Positions 1-8,670 of a DNA stretch of 64,000 nt are shown here, in pieces. The translations under genes and the position numbers were made by a program. The DNA is from Porphyrobacter sp. ULC335 (GTDB taxonomy: Bacteria; Pseudomonadota; Alphaproteobacteria; Sphingomonadales; Sphingomonadaceae), in assembly GCF_025917005.1 (NCBI RefSeq), contig NZ_CP078091.1:2542001-2606000 (forward strand). Direction: 5' to 3'. The notes under the pieces were generated by a model, which was given only the letters and a program-made list of their open reading frames with translations, did not search any database and was not told the origin of the DNA. Within the stretch, counting starts at the first letter, position 1. Each line of letters starts with the position of its first letter.

Positions 1-1345
1 TGCGAGCCCACCACGGCTCCTCGCGCGGGGCGAGGAAGGCTTGCACCGGCGCGCTGTTGGCGAGAGCGATGATCGCCAGCACGGCGGCGAAACTCATCTG
101 GAAGCTCGGGCCGACCGCGCTTTCGGGCCAGAGCAACAGCACGAAGCCCGCCGCCACCGCCACCATCCTGAGCGAGAGCGCATCGCGCCCCAAGGCCAGC
201 GCGCCGAGCACCAGTAGGGCGGCAACACAGCTGCGGATCGTCGGAACCTCGGCGCCAGTCAGCAGCGTATAGCCCACTCCCGCCAGCGCCCCCGCCCCCG
301 CAGCGACCACCGGCAAACGCACCCGCAACGCCAGAGCAGGCCACAGCGCCAGCAAGCGCAGCACGGCGAAATAGGCCGCAGCGATCACCGCGCTGACGTG
401 CAAGCCGCTGATCGAGAGAAGGTGTGTCAGCCCCGAATCCCGCATCGCCGCCTCGTCGCTCTCGGCAATCCCTCCGCGATCCCCGCTGGCAAAAGCCGCA
501 GCGATTGCTCCCGGAGAGCCCTCGACCTGTGACCGGACATGCTCGGCCAGCGAGCGTTGCAAACTGGCGAGACCGCGGCTTTCCGGCGCGGGGCTGGCCA
601 CCGTCAGCGTGCCGACCATCGTGCCGGTCGCGGCAAGCCCCTGAAACCACGCCGCGCGCGCGAAGTCGTAACTACCGGGCAACATCGGGCTGGCTGGCGG
701 CATCAAGCGTGCCCGCAGCCGCACGATGGTACCCTCTGCAAGGCCTGCAGGCACTCCGCCCTCGCCCAGCGCTGCCGTGGGAACATTGACCCTGACCTTG
801 CGCGCCGTGCCAGTCTCTGCGTCACGTACCGCCAGCGTCAGCCTTATCCGCTCGTCGGCGGGCTGGTCCTCGCGTTCGAGCACCCGCCCTTCGAGCAGCG
901 TCACCGCCGGACGTGCGATTGGCTCGGCTCCAACGATCGCAGAGCGCGCCCAGACCACGCCCACCCCCAGCGCGAACACCAATCCGCAGGCGACGACGGC
1001 AAGCCGCAGATTGGCGCGCCGCTCGTCCGCCGCGCTGCCGGGCGGCCAAACCGCCAGCGCCCCCAGCGCCGCACCTACCCCGCCAACGATGGCTGCGCAC
1101 CATTGCCACAGTTCGGGGAGCGCGAACCACGCCGTGATCCCGAGGGCGAACACAACCGCCAGCCACGGTGCGCGGTCGAAACCGGCCTCTCCCAGAAAGC
1201 GCTCCGCAGCGTCGAGCCAGCGCCCGCCACCGCCTGCGGTGCTGGACAAGACTCGCGGGGTTTGCCAAGGGCGCGGCGGCGGGTCTCCGGCGGCTTCGTG
1301 GCCGCCCGGATCCTCCCCCATCGGAATGATCGGTACATCGCGCAT
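1..1345 (-). CDS. comEC: ComEC/Rec2 family DNA-uptake channel protein, 5' part
   Basis: Inner-membrane channel protein of the ComEC/Rec2 family, which in competent bacteria carries single-stranded DNA across the cytoplasmic membrane. About 448 residues lie in the window and the rest is beyond base 1. The reading frame has an N-terminal membrane region starting near residue 67 ([16 protein letters not shown]), a soluble DUF4131/OB-like stretch near residues 150-200, and the family signature [14 protein letters not shown] at about residues 304-317. A second conserved segment, [14 protein letters not shown], lies near residues 411-424. I chose the ATG at 1345, the first in-frame ATG before this region; no strong Shine-Dalgarno sequence is visible. 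It is divergent from gltX with a 78-bp gap. Family assignment is confident. Whether the cell is naturally competent cannot be told from here. Confidence 0.93.
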   Translation of the reverse strand, partial: MRDVPIIPMGEDPGGHEAAGDPPPRPWQTPRVLSSTAGGGGRWLDAAERFLGEAGFDRAPWLAVVFALGITAWFALPELWQWCAAIVGGVGAALGALAVWPPGSAADERRANLRLAVVACGLVFALGVGVVWARSAIVGAEPIARPAVTLLEGRVLEREDQPADERIRLTLAVRDAETGTARKVRVNVPTAALGEGGVPAGLAEGTIVRLRARLMPPASPMLPGSYDFARAAWFQGLAATGTMVGTLTVASPAPESRGLASLQRSLAEHVRSQVEGSPGAIAAAFASGDRGGIAESDEAAMRDSGLTHLLSISGLHVSAVIAAAYFAVLRLLALWPALALRVRLPVVAAGAGALAGVGYTLLTGAEVPTIRSCVAALLVLGALALGRDALSLRMVAVAAGFVLLLWPESAVGPSFQMSFAAVLAIIALANSAPVQAFLAPREEPWWAR

Positions 1346-1423
1346 CGGCTTGCCCCCGGACCGGCTCGTCCCCAACGCAAGCCGCGAACCAAGCCGCTCA
1401 AAGTGAACAGGAAGTCAAAGCTC

Positions 1424-2860
1424 ATGGCAAGCGAAAGCAGCAGCACAGCCGCAGCGCCGACCGCAGAAGTGGTGACCCGCTTCGCCCCCTCGCCGACCGG
1501 CTTTCTGCATATCGGCGGCGCGCGCACCGCGCTGTTCAACTGGCTCTACGCCCGCCACCACGGGGGGCGCACCCTGCTGCGCATCGAGGATACCGACCGC
1601 AAGCGCTCCACGCAGGAGGCGATTGACGCGATTATCGAAGGCCTCGACTGGATGGGGCTCGATTATGACGCGCCCCCGCTGTTCCAGTCCGACCGCGCAG
1701 AGCGCCATGCCGAAGTGGCGTTGCAGCTGCTGAAGGCGGGACAGGCCTACAAGTGCTTTGCCACCACCGAAGAACTCGAAGCCATGCGCGAGGAGCAGCG
1801 CGCCAACAAAAAGCCGCTGCGTTACGACGGGCGCTGGCGCGACCGCGATCCCGCCGAAGCGCCCGAGGGCGCGCCCTTCACCATCCGCCTCAAGACGCCG
1901 GAAACGGGCGAAACCACCATCCATGACCAGGTCCAGGGCGCGGTGACGGTGAAGAACGAGGAACTGGACGATTACATCATCCTGCGGGCGGACGGCACGC
2001 CGACCTATATGCTCGCGGTGGTGGTGGACGATCACGACATGGGCGTGACCCACGTGATCCGCGGCGACGACCACCTCAACAACGCCTTCCGCCAGCTGCC
2101 GATCATCCGCGCGATGAACGCTATCGAAGGCAACTGGCCGGATCCGGTCTATGCCCACATCCCGCTGATCCACGGATCGGACGGGGCGAAGCTGTCCAAG
2201 CGCCACGGCGCGCTGGGCGTAGAGGCCTACCGCGACGAATTCGGCATCCTGCCCGAAGCGCTGTTCAATTACCTGCTGCGTCTGGGCTGGGGCCACGGCG
2301 ACCGCGAGGAAATCACCCGCGCCGAAGCGGTCGAACTGTTCGATCTTGCGGGAGTCGGCAAAAGCCCCTCGCGCTTCGACATGAAGAAGCTCGAAAACCT
2401 GAACGGACATTATCTGCGCGAGGCCGATGATGCGCGCCTTGCCGCGCTGATCGCCGCACGGATCGGCGAAACGGCCGATGTCGAGCTGCTTACGCAGGCC
2501 ATGCCCGTGCTCAAGGTTCGCGCGAAGAACCTGGGCGAAGTGGCTGAGGGCGCAGCCTTCCTCTTCGCCAAACGACCGCTGACCATGACCGAGAAGGCGG
2601 CGCAGCTCCTCGAAGGCGATGCACGTTCGATTCTACGCAAGATTGAACAGCGCCTCAGGGCTGAAAACGACTGGACAAGCGAAGCGCTCGAAGCCACTAC
2701 GAAGGCGCTTGCAGAGGAGCAGGGATTGGGTCTCGGCAAGCTGGCGCAGCCGATGCGCGCGGCGCTGACCGGGACGACCACATCACCCGGTATTTTCGAC
2801 GTTCTGGTCCTGCTCGGACGAGACGAGGCACTCGCCCGGCTCGATGCGCAGGCCGCCTGA
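1424..2860 (+). CDS. gltX: Glutamate--tRNA ligase
   Basis: Class I aminoacyl-tRNA synthetase of 478 aa that charges tRNA-Glu (in many alphaproteobacteria also tRNA-Gln, later amidated by GatCAB). The Rossmann catalytic core begins with the HIGH-type motif [11 protein letters not shown] (residues about 22-32) and carries the KMSKS-type loop KLSKRHG at about residues 256-262. Length fits the family. The start at 1424 follows an AGGAAG-like ribosome binding site about 10 nt upstream and gives a short unconserved Ser/Ala-rich leader before the conserved [11 protein letters not shown]. Longer in-frame openings upstream overlap comEC on the other strand and are not needed. gltA follows 71 bp downstream on the same strand. 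Confidence 0.97.
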   Translation: MASESSSTAAAPTAEVVTRFAPSPTGFLHIGGARTALFNWLYARHHGGRTLLRIEDTDRKRSTQEAIDAIIEGLDWMGLDYDAPPLFQSDRAERHAEVALQLLKAGQAYKCFATTEELEAMREEQRANKKPLRYDGRWRDRDPAEAPEGAPFTIRLKTPETGETTIHDQVQGAVTVKNEELDDYIILRADGTPTYMLAVVVDDHDMGVTHVIRGDDHLNNAFRQLPIIRAMNAIEGNWPDPVYAHIPLIHGSDGAKLSKRHGALGVEAYRDEFGILPEALFNYLLRLGWGHGDREEITRAEAVELFDLAGVGKSPSRFDMKKLENLNGHYLREADDARLAALIAARIGETADVELLTQAMPVLKVRAKNLGEVAEGAAFLFAKRPLTMTEKAAQLLEGDARSILRKIEQRLRAENDWTSEALEATTKALAEEQGLGLGKLAQPMRAALTGTTTSPGIFDVLVLLGRDEALARLDAQAA

Positions 2861-2931
2861 AACGGTGTGAACCGATTTTGGGCAAACCGGCCGGGGGGCC
2901 GGAATTGGGATTTTTGGACAGGAGACAGATC

Positions 2932-4218
2932 TTGGCAGACAAGACGGTGAAACTCGAAGTCGGAGGCAAGACCTTCGATTATTCCGTGCTCGAAGGCAGC
3001 ACCGGCCCCGATGTCATCGACATCCGCAAGCTTTATGCGCAGACAGGCGCCTTCACTTTCGACCCCGGTTTCACCTCGACCGCAGCTTGCGAAAGCGCGC
3101 TGACCTATATCGACGGTGACGAAGGTGTGCTGCTGCACCGCGGTTATCCGATCGGTCAGTTGGCCGAGGATTCCAGCTTCATGGAAGTCAGCTACCTGCT
3201 CCTCAATGGCGAACTGCCGAGCAAGGAAGAGCTGGACGACTTCACCTACACCATCACCCGTCACACCATGCTGCACGAGCAGCTGATGACATTCTACCGC
3301 GGCTTCCGGCGTGACGCGCACCCGATGGCGATCATGTGCGGCGTGGTCGGCGCGCTGTCGGCGTTCTACCACGACAGCACCGACATTTCCGATCCCACGC
3401 ACCGCACGATCAGTTCGCACCGGCTGATCGCCAAGATGCCGACGATCGCGGCGATGGCTTACAAGTATTCGGTGGGCCAGCCCTTCGTCTATCCGGACAA
3501 CTCGCTGAGCTACACCGGCAACTTCCTGCGCATGACCTTCGGCGTGCCGGCAGAACCCTACATCGTGAACCCGGTTGTGGAGCGTGCGCTGGACCGGATC
3601 TTCATCCTTCACGCCGATCACGAACAGAACGCCTCGACCTCGACCGTGCGTCTCGCAGGGTCTTCGGGCGCGAACCCGTTTGCCTGCATCGCGGCGGGCA
3701 TCGCCTGCCTGTGGGGCCCGGCGCATGGCGGCGCCAACGAAGCGGCGCTCAACATGCTCAAGGAAATCGGCACGCCGGACCGCATCCCGCACTATATCGA
3801 GCGCGCCAAGGACAAGAACGATCCGTTCCGCCTGATGGGCTTCGGTCACCGCGTCTACAAGAACTACGATCCGCGCGCGACGGTGATGCAGAAGACCGTG
3901 CGCGAAGTGTTCGATGCACTCAAGGTCACCGATCCGCTGTTCGAAACCGCCCTGCGGCTCGAAGAAATCGCGCTGAACGATCCCTACTTCATCGAAAAGA
4001 AGCTGTTCCCCAACGTCGACTTCTACTCGGGGATCATCCTTTCGGCGATCGGCTTCCCGACCACGATGTTCACGGCGCTCTTCGCGCTGGCCCGCACCGT
4101 CGGCTGGGTGGCGCAGTGGAACGAAATGATCAGCGATCCCGGCCAGAAGATCGGGCGTCCGCGCCAGCTCTACACCGGGCCGACAGAGCGCGATTACGTG
4201 CCACTCGGCAAGCGCTGA
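2932..4218 (+). CDS. gltA: Citrate synthase
   Basis: Citrate synthase of 428 aa, which condenses oxaloacetate and acetyl-CoA as the first step of the TCA cycle. It is the hexameric Gram-negative type. Conserved parts include the N-terminal beta domain ([14 protein letters not shown]), the histidine segments [10 protein letters not shown] and [10 protein letters not shown], and the catalytic region [15 protein letters not shown] place the start at the TTG at 2932 because an AGGAG sequence lies 8 nt upstream and the protein then begins [10 protein letters not shown], as in relatives; an upstream in-frame TTG at 2878 would add 18 unconserved residues. The 3' end is unusual: the last 58 bp recur 117 bp downstream in the same frame (see the repeat entries). 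Confidence 0.96.
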   Translation: MADKTVKLEVGGKTFDYSVLEGSTGPDVIDIRKLYAQTGAFTFDPGFTSTAACESALTYIDGDEGVLLHRGYPIGQLAEDSSFMEVSYLLLNGELPSKEELDDFTYTITRHTMLHEQLMTFYRGFRRDAHPMAIMCGVVGALSAFYHDSTDISDPTHRTISSHRLIAKMPTIAAMAYKYSVGQPFVYPDNSLSYTGNFLRMTFGVPAEPYIVNPVVERALDRIFILHADHEQNASTSTVRLAGSSGANPFACIAAGIACLWGPAHGGANEAALNMLKEIGTPDRIPHYIERAKDKNDPFRLMGFGHRVYKNYDPRATVMQKTVREVFDALKVTDPLFETALRLEEIALNDPYFIEKKLFPNVDFYSGIILSAIGFPTTMFTALFALARTVGWVAQWNEMISDPGQKIGRPRQLYTGPTERDYVPLGKR

Positions 4219-4335
4219 TCGTTGCGCGGGCGCGGTCTTTCGCTTGTGGCCGGTTTCTCAAGAGAAACCGGATGGCTGCGCCAGCTCTACACCGGGCCGA
4301 CAGAGCGCGACTACGTGCAGCTCGGCAAGCGCTGA
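4161..4335 (+). repeat. Duplicated gltA 3' end (two 58-bp copies, 117 bp apart)
   Basis: Bases 4161-4218 (last codons and stop of gltA) recur at 4278-4335 with only three mismatches by eye (4194/4311 and two in the codon after GTG). The second copy reads [17 protein letters not shown] and stop. The offset of 117 bp is a multiple of three, and the stretch between the copies has no stop in the gltA frame, so reading past the gltA TGA would add 38 residues ending in a repeat of the same tail. The second copy has no start codon or separate role that I can see, so it looks like a remnant of a partial duplication. Confidence 0.9.
4250..4271. repeat. Perfect 22-bp palindrome between the two gltA tail copies
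   Basis: Arms CCGGTTTCTC (4250-4259) and GAGAAACCGG (4262-4271) are exact reverse complements around a central AA. It lies 31 bp after the gltA stop. As RNA it could fold into a stable hairpin, but no U-run follows, so a standard intrinsic terminator is not shown. It could also be a protein-binding palindrome or the mark of the duplication event. Confidence 0.85.
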
Positions 4336-4349
4336 GAAGCTAACCGACC

Positions 4350-4544
4350 ATGTTGATGCTCAGGGTGACAGGAATATTTCTTGTCGTCCTGGGCATCATC
4401 TGGACATTGCAGGGTCTCGGCGTTCTGACGTGGCCCACGGGCAGCTTCATGCTTGGTGAACGGGACTGGGCGGTGCGCGGAATTGGCACCGCTGCTGCTG
4501 GAGCAGTGCTGCTGGGGCTTCTGGAATGGCGTCGCCGCCACTGA
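4350..4544 (+). CDS. Small two-helix membrane protein, function unknown
   Basis: A 64-aa protein with two predicted membrane helices: residues about 4-25 (LRVTGIFLVVLGIIWTLQGL) and about 42-58 (RGIGTAAAGAVLLGLLEW), joined by a short loop and ending in the basic tail RRRH. It starts 14 bp after the duplicated gltA tail; an ATG two codons in (4356) is an alternative start. I know no function for it. The clear hydrophobic pattern and clean frame in an otherwise empty gap support it as a real gene. Confidence 0.7.
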   Translation: MLMLRVTGIFLVVLGIIWTLQGLGVLTWPTGSFMLGERDWAVRGIGTAAAGAVLLGLLEWRRRH

Positions 4545-4571
4545 TACGCGGCGTCAGGAACGCTCGCGCCT

Positions 4572-5984
4572 TCAGGCGGCAGGCAGTTCAAGCCGGAACT
4601 GCGCCCCGCCGCCCGGTGCAGCCTCGACGGTCAGGGTTCCCTCCATCGCCTCAGCGAGACAGCGCGAGATATAGAGGCCGAGGCCCGACCCCTTGTCCTT
4701 GCCGCCGTCGCTGTCGCGGCCAAGCCGTTCGAACTTTTCGAAAATCCGCTCCGCCTGTTCGGGTGTCACGCCGGGGCCTTCGTCGGCTACCGTCACGGCA
4801 ACCCGGCCCTCGCCAGAGGACTGCGCATTGATCGTCACCGTGCTCGCCGCCGGGGCATAGGCAATCGCATTGCCGATGAGGTTGATCAGGATCTGGAGCA
4901 CCCGCCGGAATTCGGCCGTGGCGACTGCTTCCCCCTGCTCTCCCTCAACCACCAGCACCGTGTCGCGGTTCTGCGCACGCACGCCGAGGATGCCCGCTGC
5001 CCTCACCGCTGCATCGGTAAGGTCGACCGGTTCGCGCGCGGTGGCAAAGCCGGGGGTTTCGACCACTTCAAGATCAGCCAGATCATCCAGCATCGCGGCG
5101 AGGTGCTGCCCTGCGCTGGCGATGGTGCCGGCATATTCGCTGTATTCATCGCGCAATGGGCCGGCGAGGCGGGCGCGCATGGTCTCTGCATTGGCGATGA
5201 TACGGGCAACCGGCTGCCGCAGCACGGGTGTCAGCGCGGTTCCGACCAGGCGGGTGGGCGAGGTATCGGGTGTACCCGCGTCATCGGTGGCGGAGAGCGC
5301 TTCCTCGGTCAGTGGCTCCTCGGCGATCAGCAACAGCTCGAAGCCTTGTGGATTGTGCGGGTCCGTCCCCAGCGGGATCAGCCGCGCCCGCCAGTTCCGC
5401 GCGGAACCGGCAAAGCGGCAGGCCGCCCCGTCGAGCAGCCGCCAATGCAGCGGCTGGTGATGGGTGATCCCCGTAAGATCGACCAACTCGCTCCACACCG
5501 TGCCGGGCGCGGCCAGCGCCGCCGCCTGTAGCCCGGCAGCATCCCCGGTGCGGGCGCTCAGCACCTGGATCTGCTGGCGGGCGTCAAGCCGCGCGGCAAC
5601 CTCGGCCGTGGCGCGGTCGATGGCATCGAGCCGCTCGGCGAATTCGCGGGGATTGGGCGGAGCAAGCGCGCTGCGCTGCCAGTTTTCGACCAGCACCTCG
5701 CAGCCGCCGCCGTGATCTTCGGCAAGCGGATGGATGCGGGCAAAGCCGGAAACCTCCGCATCGCCATCGAAAGCGGAAAAATTGCGAGCAATCCTGAGAC
5801 CCATGCGCCGCGCCTGCTGCACCAGCGCGAGAAGTTCCGGGATAGCAAGCATGCCGGGCAGATCGCCGCCGCACCGCTCCTGCAATTCGGCAAGCGCCGC
5901 GTCTGCACTCAGCAGCCGGTCACGCGCATCGGTAAGCCCGTAGGCGCCGAGCAGGCTGTCGTTGCGATCCATGATGTCTGTCAC
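4572..5984 (-). CDS. Histidine-kinase-like protein lacking the H-box histidine
   Basis: A 470-aa soluble protein without signal peptide or membrane helices. The C-terminal HATPase domain is intact by eye: N box NLIGNAIAYAP (about 368-378), G1 DEGPG (401-405), F-box region IFEKFER (about 414-420) and G2 GSGLGLYI (432-439). Ahead of it is a dimerisation-helix region (about 246-310). There the usual SHELRTPL signature reads TPVLRQPV, so a proline (P253) stands where the phospho-accepting histidine should be. The N-terminal 240 residues may form a PAS-like or other sensory region that I cannot name. Its start overlaps the stop of the DUF2336-like gene by 4 nt (ATGA), suggesting translational coupling. 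It may act as an ATP-binding pseudokinase or a phosphotransferase scaffold; that is inference. Confidence 0.85.
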   Translation of the reverse strand: MTDIMDRNDSLLGAYGLTDARDRLLSADAALAELQERCGGDLPGMLAIPELLALVQQARRMGLRIARNFSAFDGDAEVSGFARIHPLAEDHGGGCEVLVENWQRSALAPPNPREFAERLDAIDRATAEVAARLDARQQIQVLSARTGDAAGLQAAALAAPGTVWSELVDLTGITHHQPLHWRLLDGAACRFAGSARNWRARLIPLGTDPHNPQGFELLLIAEEPLTEEALSATDDAGTPDTSPTRLVGTALTPVLRQPVARIIANAETMRARLAGPLRDEYSEYAGTIASAGQHLAAMLDDLADLEVVETPGFATAREPVDLTDAAVRAAGILGVRAQNRDTVLVVEGEQGEAVATAEFRRVLQILINLIGNAIAYAPAASTVTINAQSSGEGRVAVTVADEGPGVTPEQAERIFEKFERLGRDSDGGKDKGSGLGLYISRCLAEAMEGTLTVEAAPGGGAQFRLELPAA

Positions 5985-6916
5985 ACTGGCCCGCCCGCGG
6001 CGAGCAGCGCAGCAGCACGCTCGGGCGAAAGCGCAGCAATCGCGCGGGGATGCAGCCCGGCAGGATCGACCAGCAACAGCTGCCGCTCGATCGCGGAGGG
6101 CGAAAGCCCGGCGACGCGCAGCATCAAGGCAAGGCGCGTCCCCTGTGCTTCGTGACAGGCCAGCACCGCCTCGCCGCGCGAACTGCGGACCTGCGCGGCA
6201 AGCGCGCTCGCGAAAAGAGCGATACCTGCATGGTCGAGGCCAAGCGCGGCAACTGCGCCGCGCCGCATTGCCGCGACCAGTCTTGCAAGCAGTCCGAGCC
6301 GCGAGGTGCCCTCGTCATAGGCGGTTTGCAGCCGCACCAGCCCCGAGCCATCTGCAACCCCGCCCTGCACCTGCGCGACTGCGGTATGGAATAGCTCTGC
6401 CGGCAGCTCGCCAATTGGCAGCTCCATCCGGCGCTGGCTCTGCATGAAGCGCGACTGGGCGGCGAGTGTGCTCATCGCCAGACCGGCAATGGCGGGATCT
6501 TCCGAGGCAATCAGTTCCTGAAGCAGCGGGCTCAGCACCGGATCAATGGCACTCTGCTGGTGCAGGCGTTCGGCAATCAGTCCCTCGGCGGCGAGCGCAT
6601 GGCAGAAGGCGAGCAGCGCCTCATCTGCCATCAGTGCCTCGGCGAGGCGTTCCGGTGCGGCAAGATCGGCGCCGGACAGGCGGGTGGCCGGATCGCGCCC
6701 TTCGCTTGCCGCACAGACTTGCGAGGCCAGATCGAAAATCATCCCCCGAACGCGGGCGAGGATCGCGTCGCTGACAAGGCCCCGCGCCTCGGAACCGAGC
6801 AAGTGACGCAGAACCGGGACGACCGAACCCAGCGCGCGGGCTTCGCGCGCGAGTTCATCCCGCAGGATCGCCTCGACTGCATGGTCGGCGGCAAGGTCCA
6901 TTGTCTCTTCGCCCAT
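5981..6916 (-). CDS. DUF2336-like alpha-helical protein
   Basis: A 311-aa, Ala- and Leu-rich, probably all-helical cytoplasmic protein without membrane helices. The pattern FMQSQRRMELPIGELPAELFH near residues 156-176, with several long helical repeats around it, recalls the alphaproteobacterial DUF2336 family, whose role is not established. That assignment is from memory of the family and is moderate. A second ATG at 6901 (protein beginning MDLAADHAV) is an alternative start with GAAGAG close upstream. The gene overlaps the downstream histidine-kinase-like gene by 4 nt, so the two are probably made together and may interact. Confidence 0.75.
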   Translation of the reverse strand: MGEETMDLAADHAVEAILRDELAREARALGSVVPVLRHLLGSEARGLVSDAILARVRGMIFDLASQVCAASEGRDPATRLSGADLAAPERLAEALMADEALLAFCHALAAEGLIAERLHQQSAIDPVLSPLLQELIASEDPAIAGLAMSTLAAQSRFMQSQRRMELPIGELPAELFHTAVAQVQGGVADGSGLVRLQTAYDEGTSRLGLLARLVAAMRRGAVAALGLDHAGIALFASALAAQVRSSRGEAVLACHEAQGTRLALMLRVAGLSPSAIERQLLLVDPAGLHPRAIAALSPERAAALLAAGGPV

Positions 6917-6959
6917 CGTACCACGGGTGTAGACCCCGCATAGTTAAAGACGGGTTAGA

Positions 6960-8162
6960 TTATTCAGGGCCCCGGCGCAGCAGCAAAGCTGCCAGTAGCC
7001 CCAAGGCGAGACAGCCCAGAGTTTCGGGGAGCAGATTGAACGTCGCAGCAATCGCAAAAGTTAACAAAAGCGCAGCCCTGTCTCGTGCCATCGCCGCTAG
7101 CGCCGGGCGATCGCCGCGCTCGGCAAGCTTCGCCAGTCCGATCACCACCGGTCCAAGCACAGCGAGGGGCTGCCATTCGGGCCAGGGCGAAAGCGTGAAC
7201 CAGAGCGTCAGCGCGGCAAAGGCATCAACCACGCCGCCTAGAACCGCGCTTGAATCCTTCGCCCTATCCTCGCGCCGCAAACGGGTGCCGATCGCGGAAA
7301 AGGTGGAAGAAACTCTCGCAGCAAAGGCCCCGAGGCCTGCCAATGCCAGCCCCGCGGCCGGGAAGCCGAAAGCGGCCGCCATCACCGATACAAGCAGCAG
7401 CACCAACGCCGCTCCGCCCGCGATCAACCCGCCTTGCGATAGGCCGCGTGGGACAAGGCCGCGCACCAGCGCAGATGCCAGCGCCACAGTGGGCGCGCGC
7501 CAATCAGCCGGAGGGGCCGCGCGAGCGATCAGCCCCGTTTCGTGCCGCCCGACGGCCGCCGGGCTGTCCGCCAGCAGCCAGCTCTCAGGCACCAGCTCGC
7601 GCGCGGAAAGATCGCGGCACGGCGTGCCAGCCTGCAAGGCGAGCCGCAGCAGCAGCGAGACCGCATCGGCGTCCGCAGGAAAATCGGCGAGGTGCTGAAC
7701 CGCAGCGCCGCGCATCGCCAGCACCCCGGCCCAGTGGCGCGCGGCATCGATCCGCTCGAAATCCTCGGGGTAAGCGGCAGCGAGGGGATGATCGGCCGGG
7801 ATCGTCGCCACCGCGCGGTGGACAGTGCCCTCCCCGCCGATCACCGCGCGCACCACCGCCGGATCGGGCACCAAGCCGTCGAGCAGGATGACAAGATCAT
7901 CCTCAGCCCGCACCAGCGCCGGGATCGCCGCGAAGCCCTTCAGGGCATGGAACTGTACGCCTTCCGCCTCAAGCGCGTGCTGCAATTGCAGGATGTCGTC
8001 GCTCGCGGTCGCGCCGTCGATGAGGCACAGGACCCGCTCGACGCCGAGGGATCGCAGCAAACCCGCTTGCCATGCCAACACGCTGCGCCCGGCAAGCGGC
8101 TGGGCGGCGCGCAAGGCTCCGTCCTCACTGGGCCGCAGCGCGGCAATCAGCCCGATGCGCAT
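6960..8162 (-). CDS. Membrane protein with nucleotidyltransferase-like N-terminus
   Basis: A 400-aa protein in two parts. Residues 1 to about 230 look like a sugar-nucleotidyltransferase fold: it opens MRIGLIAALRPSEDG, continues LAGRSVLAWQAGLLRSLGVERVLCLID, and has a DDLVILLDGLVPDP segment where such enzymes place a metal-binding Asp. The usual glycine-rich GxGTR nucleotide loop is not clear. Residues about 245-397 hold four to six hydrophobic helices. The layout recalls fused nucleotidyltransferase/CDP-alcohol phosphatidyltransferase enzymes, but the DGxxAR...GxxxDxxxD signature is not intact; GGVVDAFAA matches only its second half. Activity is therefore doubtful. It lies upstream of the DUF2336-like gene on the same strand with a 43-bp gap. 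Confidence 0.7.
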   Translation of the reverse strand: MRIGLIAALRPSEDGALRAAQPLAGRSVLAWQAGLLRSLGVERVLCLIDGATASDDILQLQHALEAEGVQFHALKGFAAIPALVRAEDDLVILLDGLVPDPAVVRAVIGGEGTVHRAVATIPADHPLAAAYPEDFERIDAARHWAGVLAMRGAAVQHLADFPADADAVSLLLRLALQAGTPCRDLSARELVPESWLLADSPAAVGRHETGLIARAAPPADWRAPTVALASALVRGLVPRGLSQGGLIAGGAALVLLLVSVMAAAFGFPAAGLALAGLGAFAARVSSTFSAIGTRLRREDRAKDSSAVLGGVVDAFAALTLWFTLSPWPEWQPLAVLGPVVIGLAKLAERGDRPALAAMARDRAALLLTFAIAATFNLLPETLGCLALGLLAALLLRRGPE

Positions 8163-8273
8163 GGCTCCACCCTTCCCTTGTCACGCCAACAGGCGTGCAG
8201 GATTGGCGGTTTCGGTGCGGGGGTTCAAGCAGGGACACGCGGTTTGCCCCTGACCAGGGCACGGCGCAGCTGG

Positions 8274-8600
8274 TCAGCGGCGCGCGATGTCGCGGTTGTG
8301 GGCGCGGGTAAAGCGCGCAATCACGCCTTCAACCTCGCGGATCGCCATCGGCTCGCCAGGGGCTGCATGGAGCGCGATTTCAGCGGCCTGGAGCAGGTCT
8401 TCGGCATGGAAGCTGGCGGCAAGACCCTTCAACCGCATCGCCGCAACGTGCCAATTGCCGTCACAGCGCGCACGCTTGAGCAGATCGAGCTGACGCGTGG
8501 CGCTCTCCAGGAAAGCGGCGCGCAGTTCGCGCAGCAGGACGGCATCATCGCCGGCTGCTGCCGCGAGTGTCGCATCGAGAGCCCCGTGGTTGAATGCCAT
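8274..8600 (-). CDS. Hpt-domain-like protein lacking the phospho-accepting histidine
   Basis: A 108-aa protein that matches the four-helix Hpt fold over its whole length. It has LLRELRAAFLESATRQLDLL for the first helices and then AAMRLKGLAASFHAEDLL, aligning with the Hpt signature AAHxLKGxAxxxGAxxL. At the phosphorylation site the histidine is replaced by methionine (M55); nearby histidines (H51, H65) are out of register. It is probably the first gene of the minus-strand group ending with the histidine-kinase-like gene, although 111 bp separate it from the next gene. It is divergent from the coiled-coil gene. It may bind a response regulator or kinase without phosphotransfer; that is inference. 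Confidence 0.8.
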   Translation of the reverse strand: MAFNHGALDATLAAAAGDDAVLLRELRAAFLESATRQLDLLKRARCDGNWHVAAMRLKGLAASFHAEDLLQAAEIALHAAPGEPMAIREVEGVIARFTRAHNRDIARR

Positions 8601-8670
8601 GCGGTAGGGATAGCGCGGATTTGGTTAAAGCGGGGTTTATCGCGATCTTCGGTGTGGTATGAGGTGTCCC

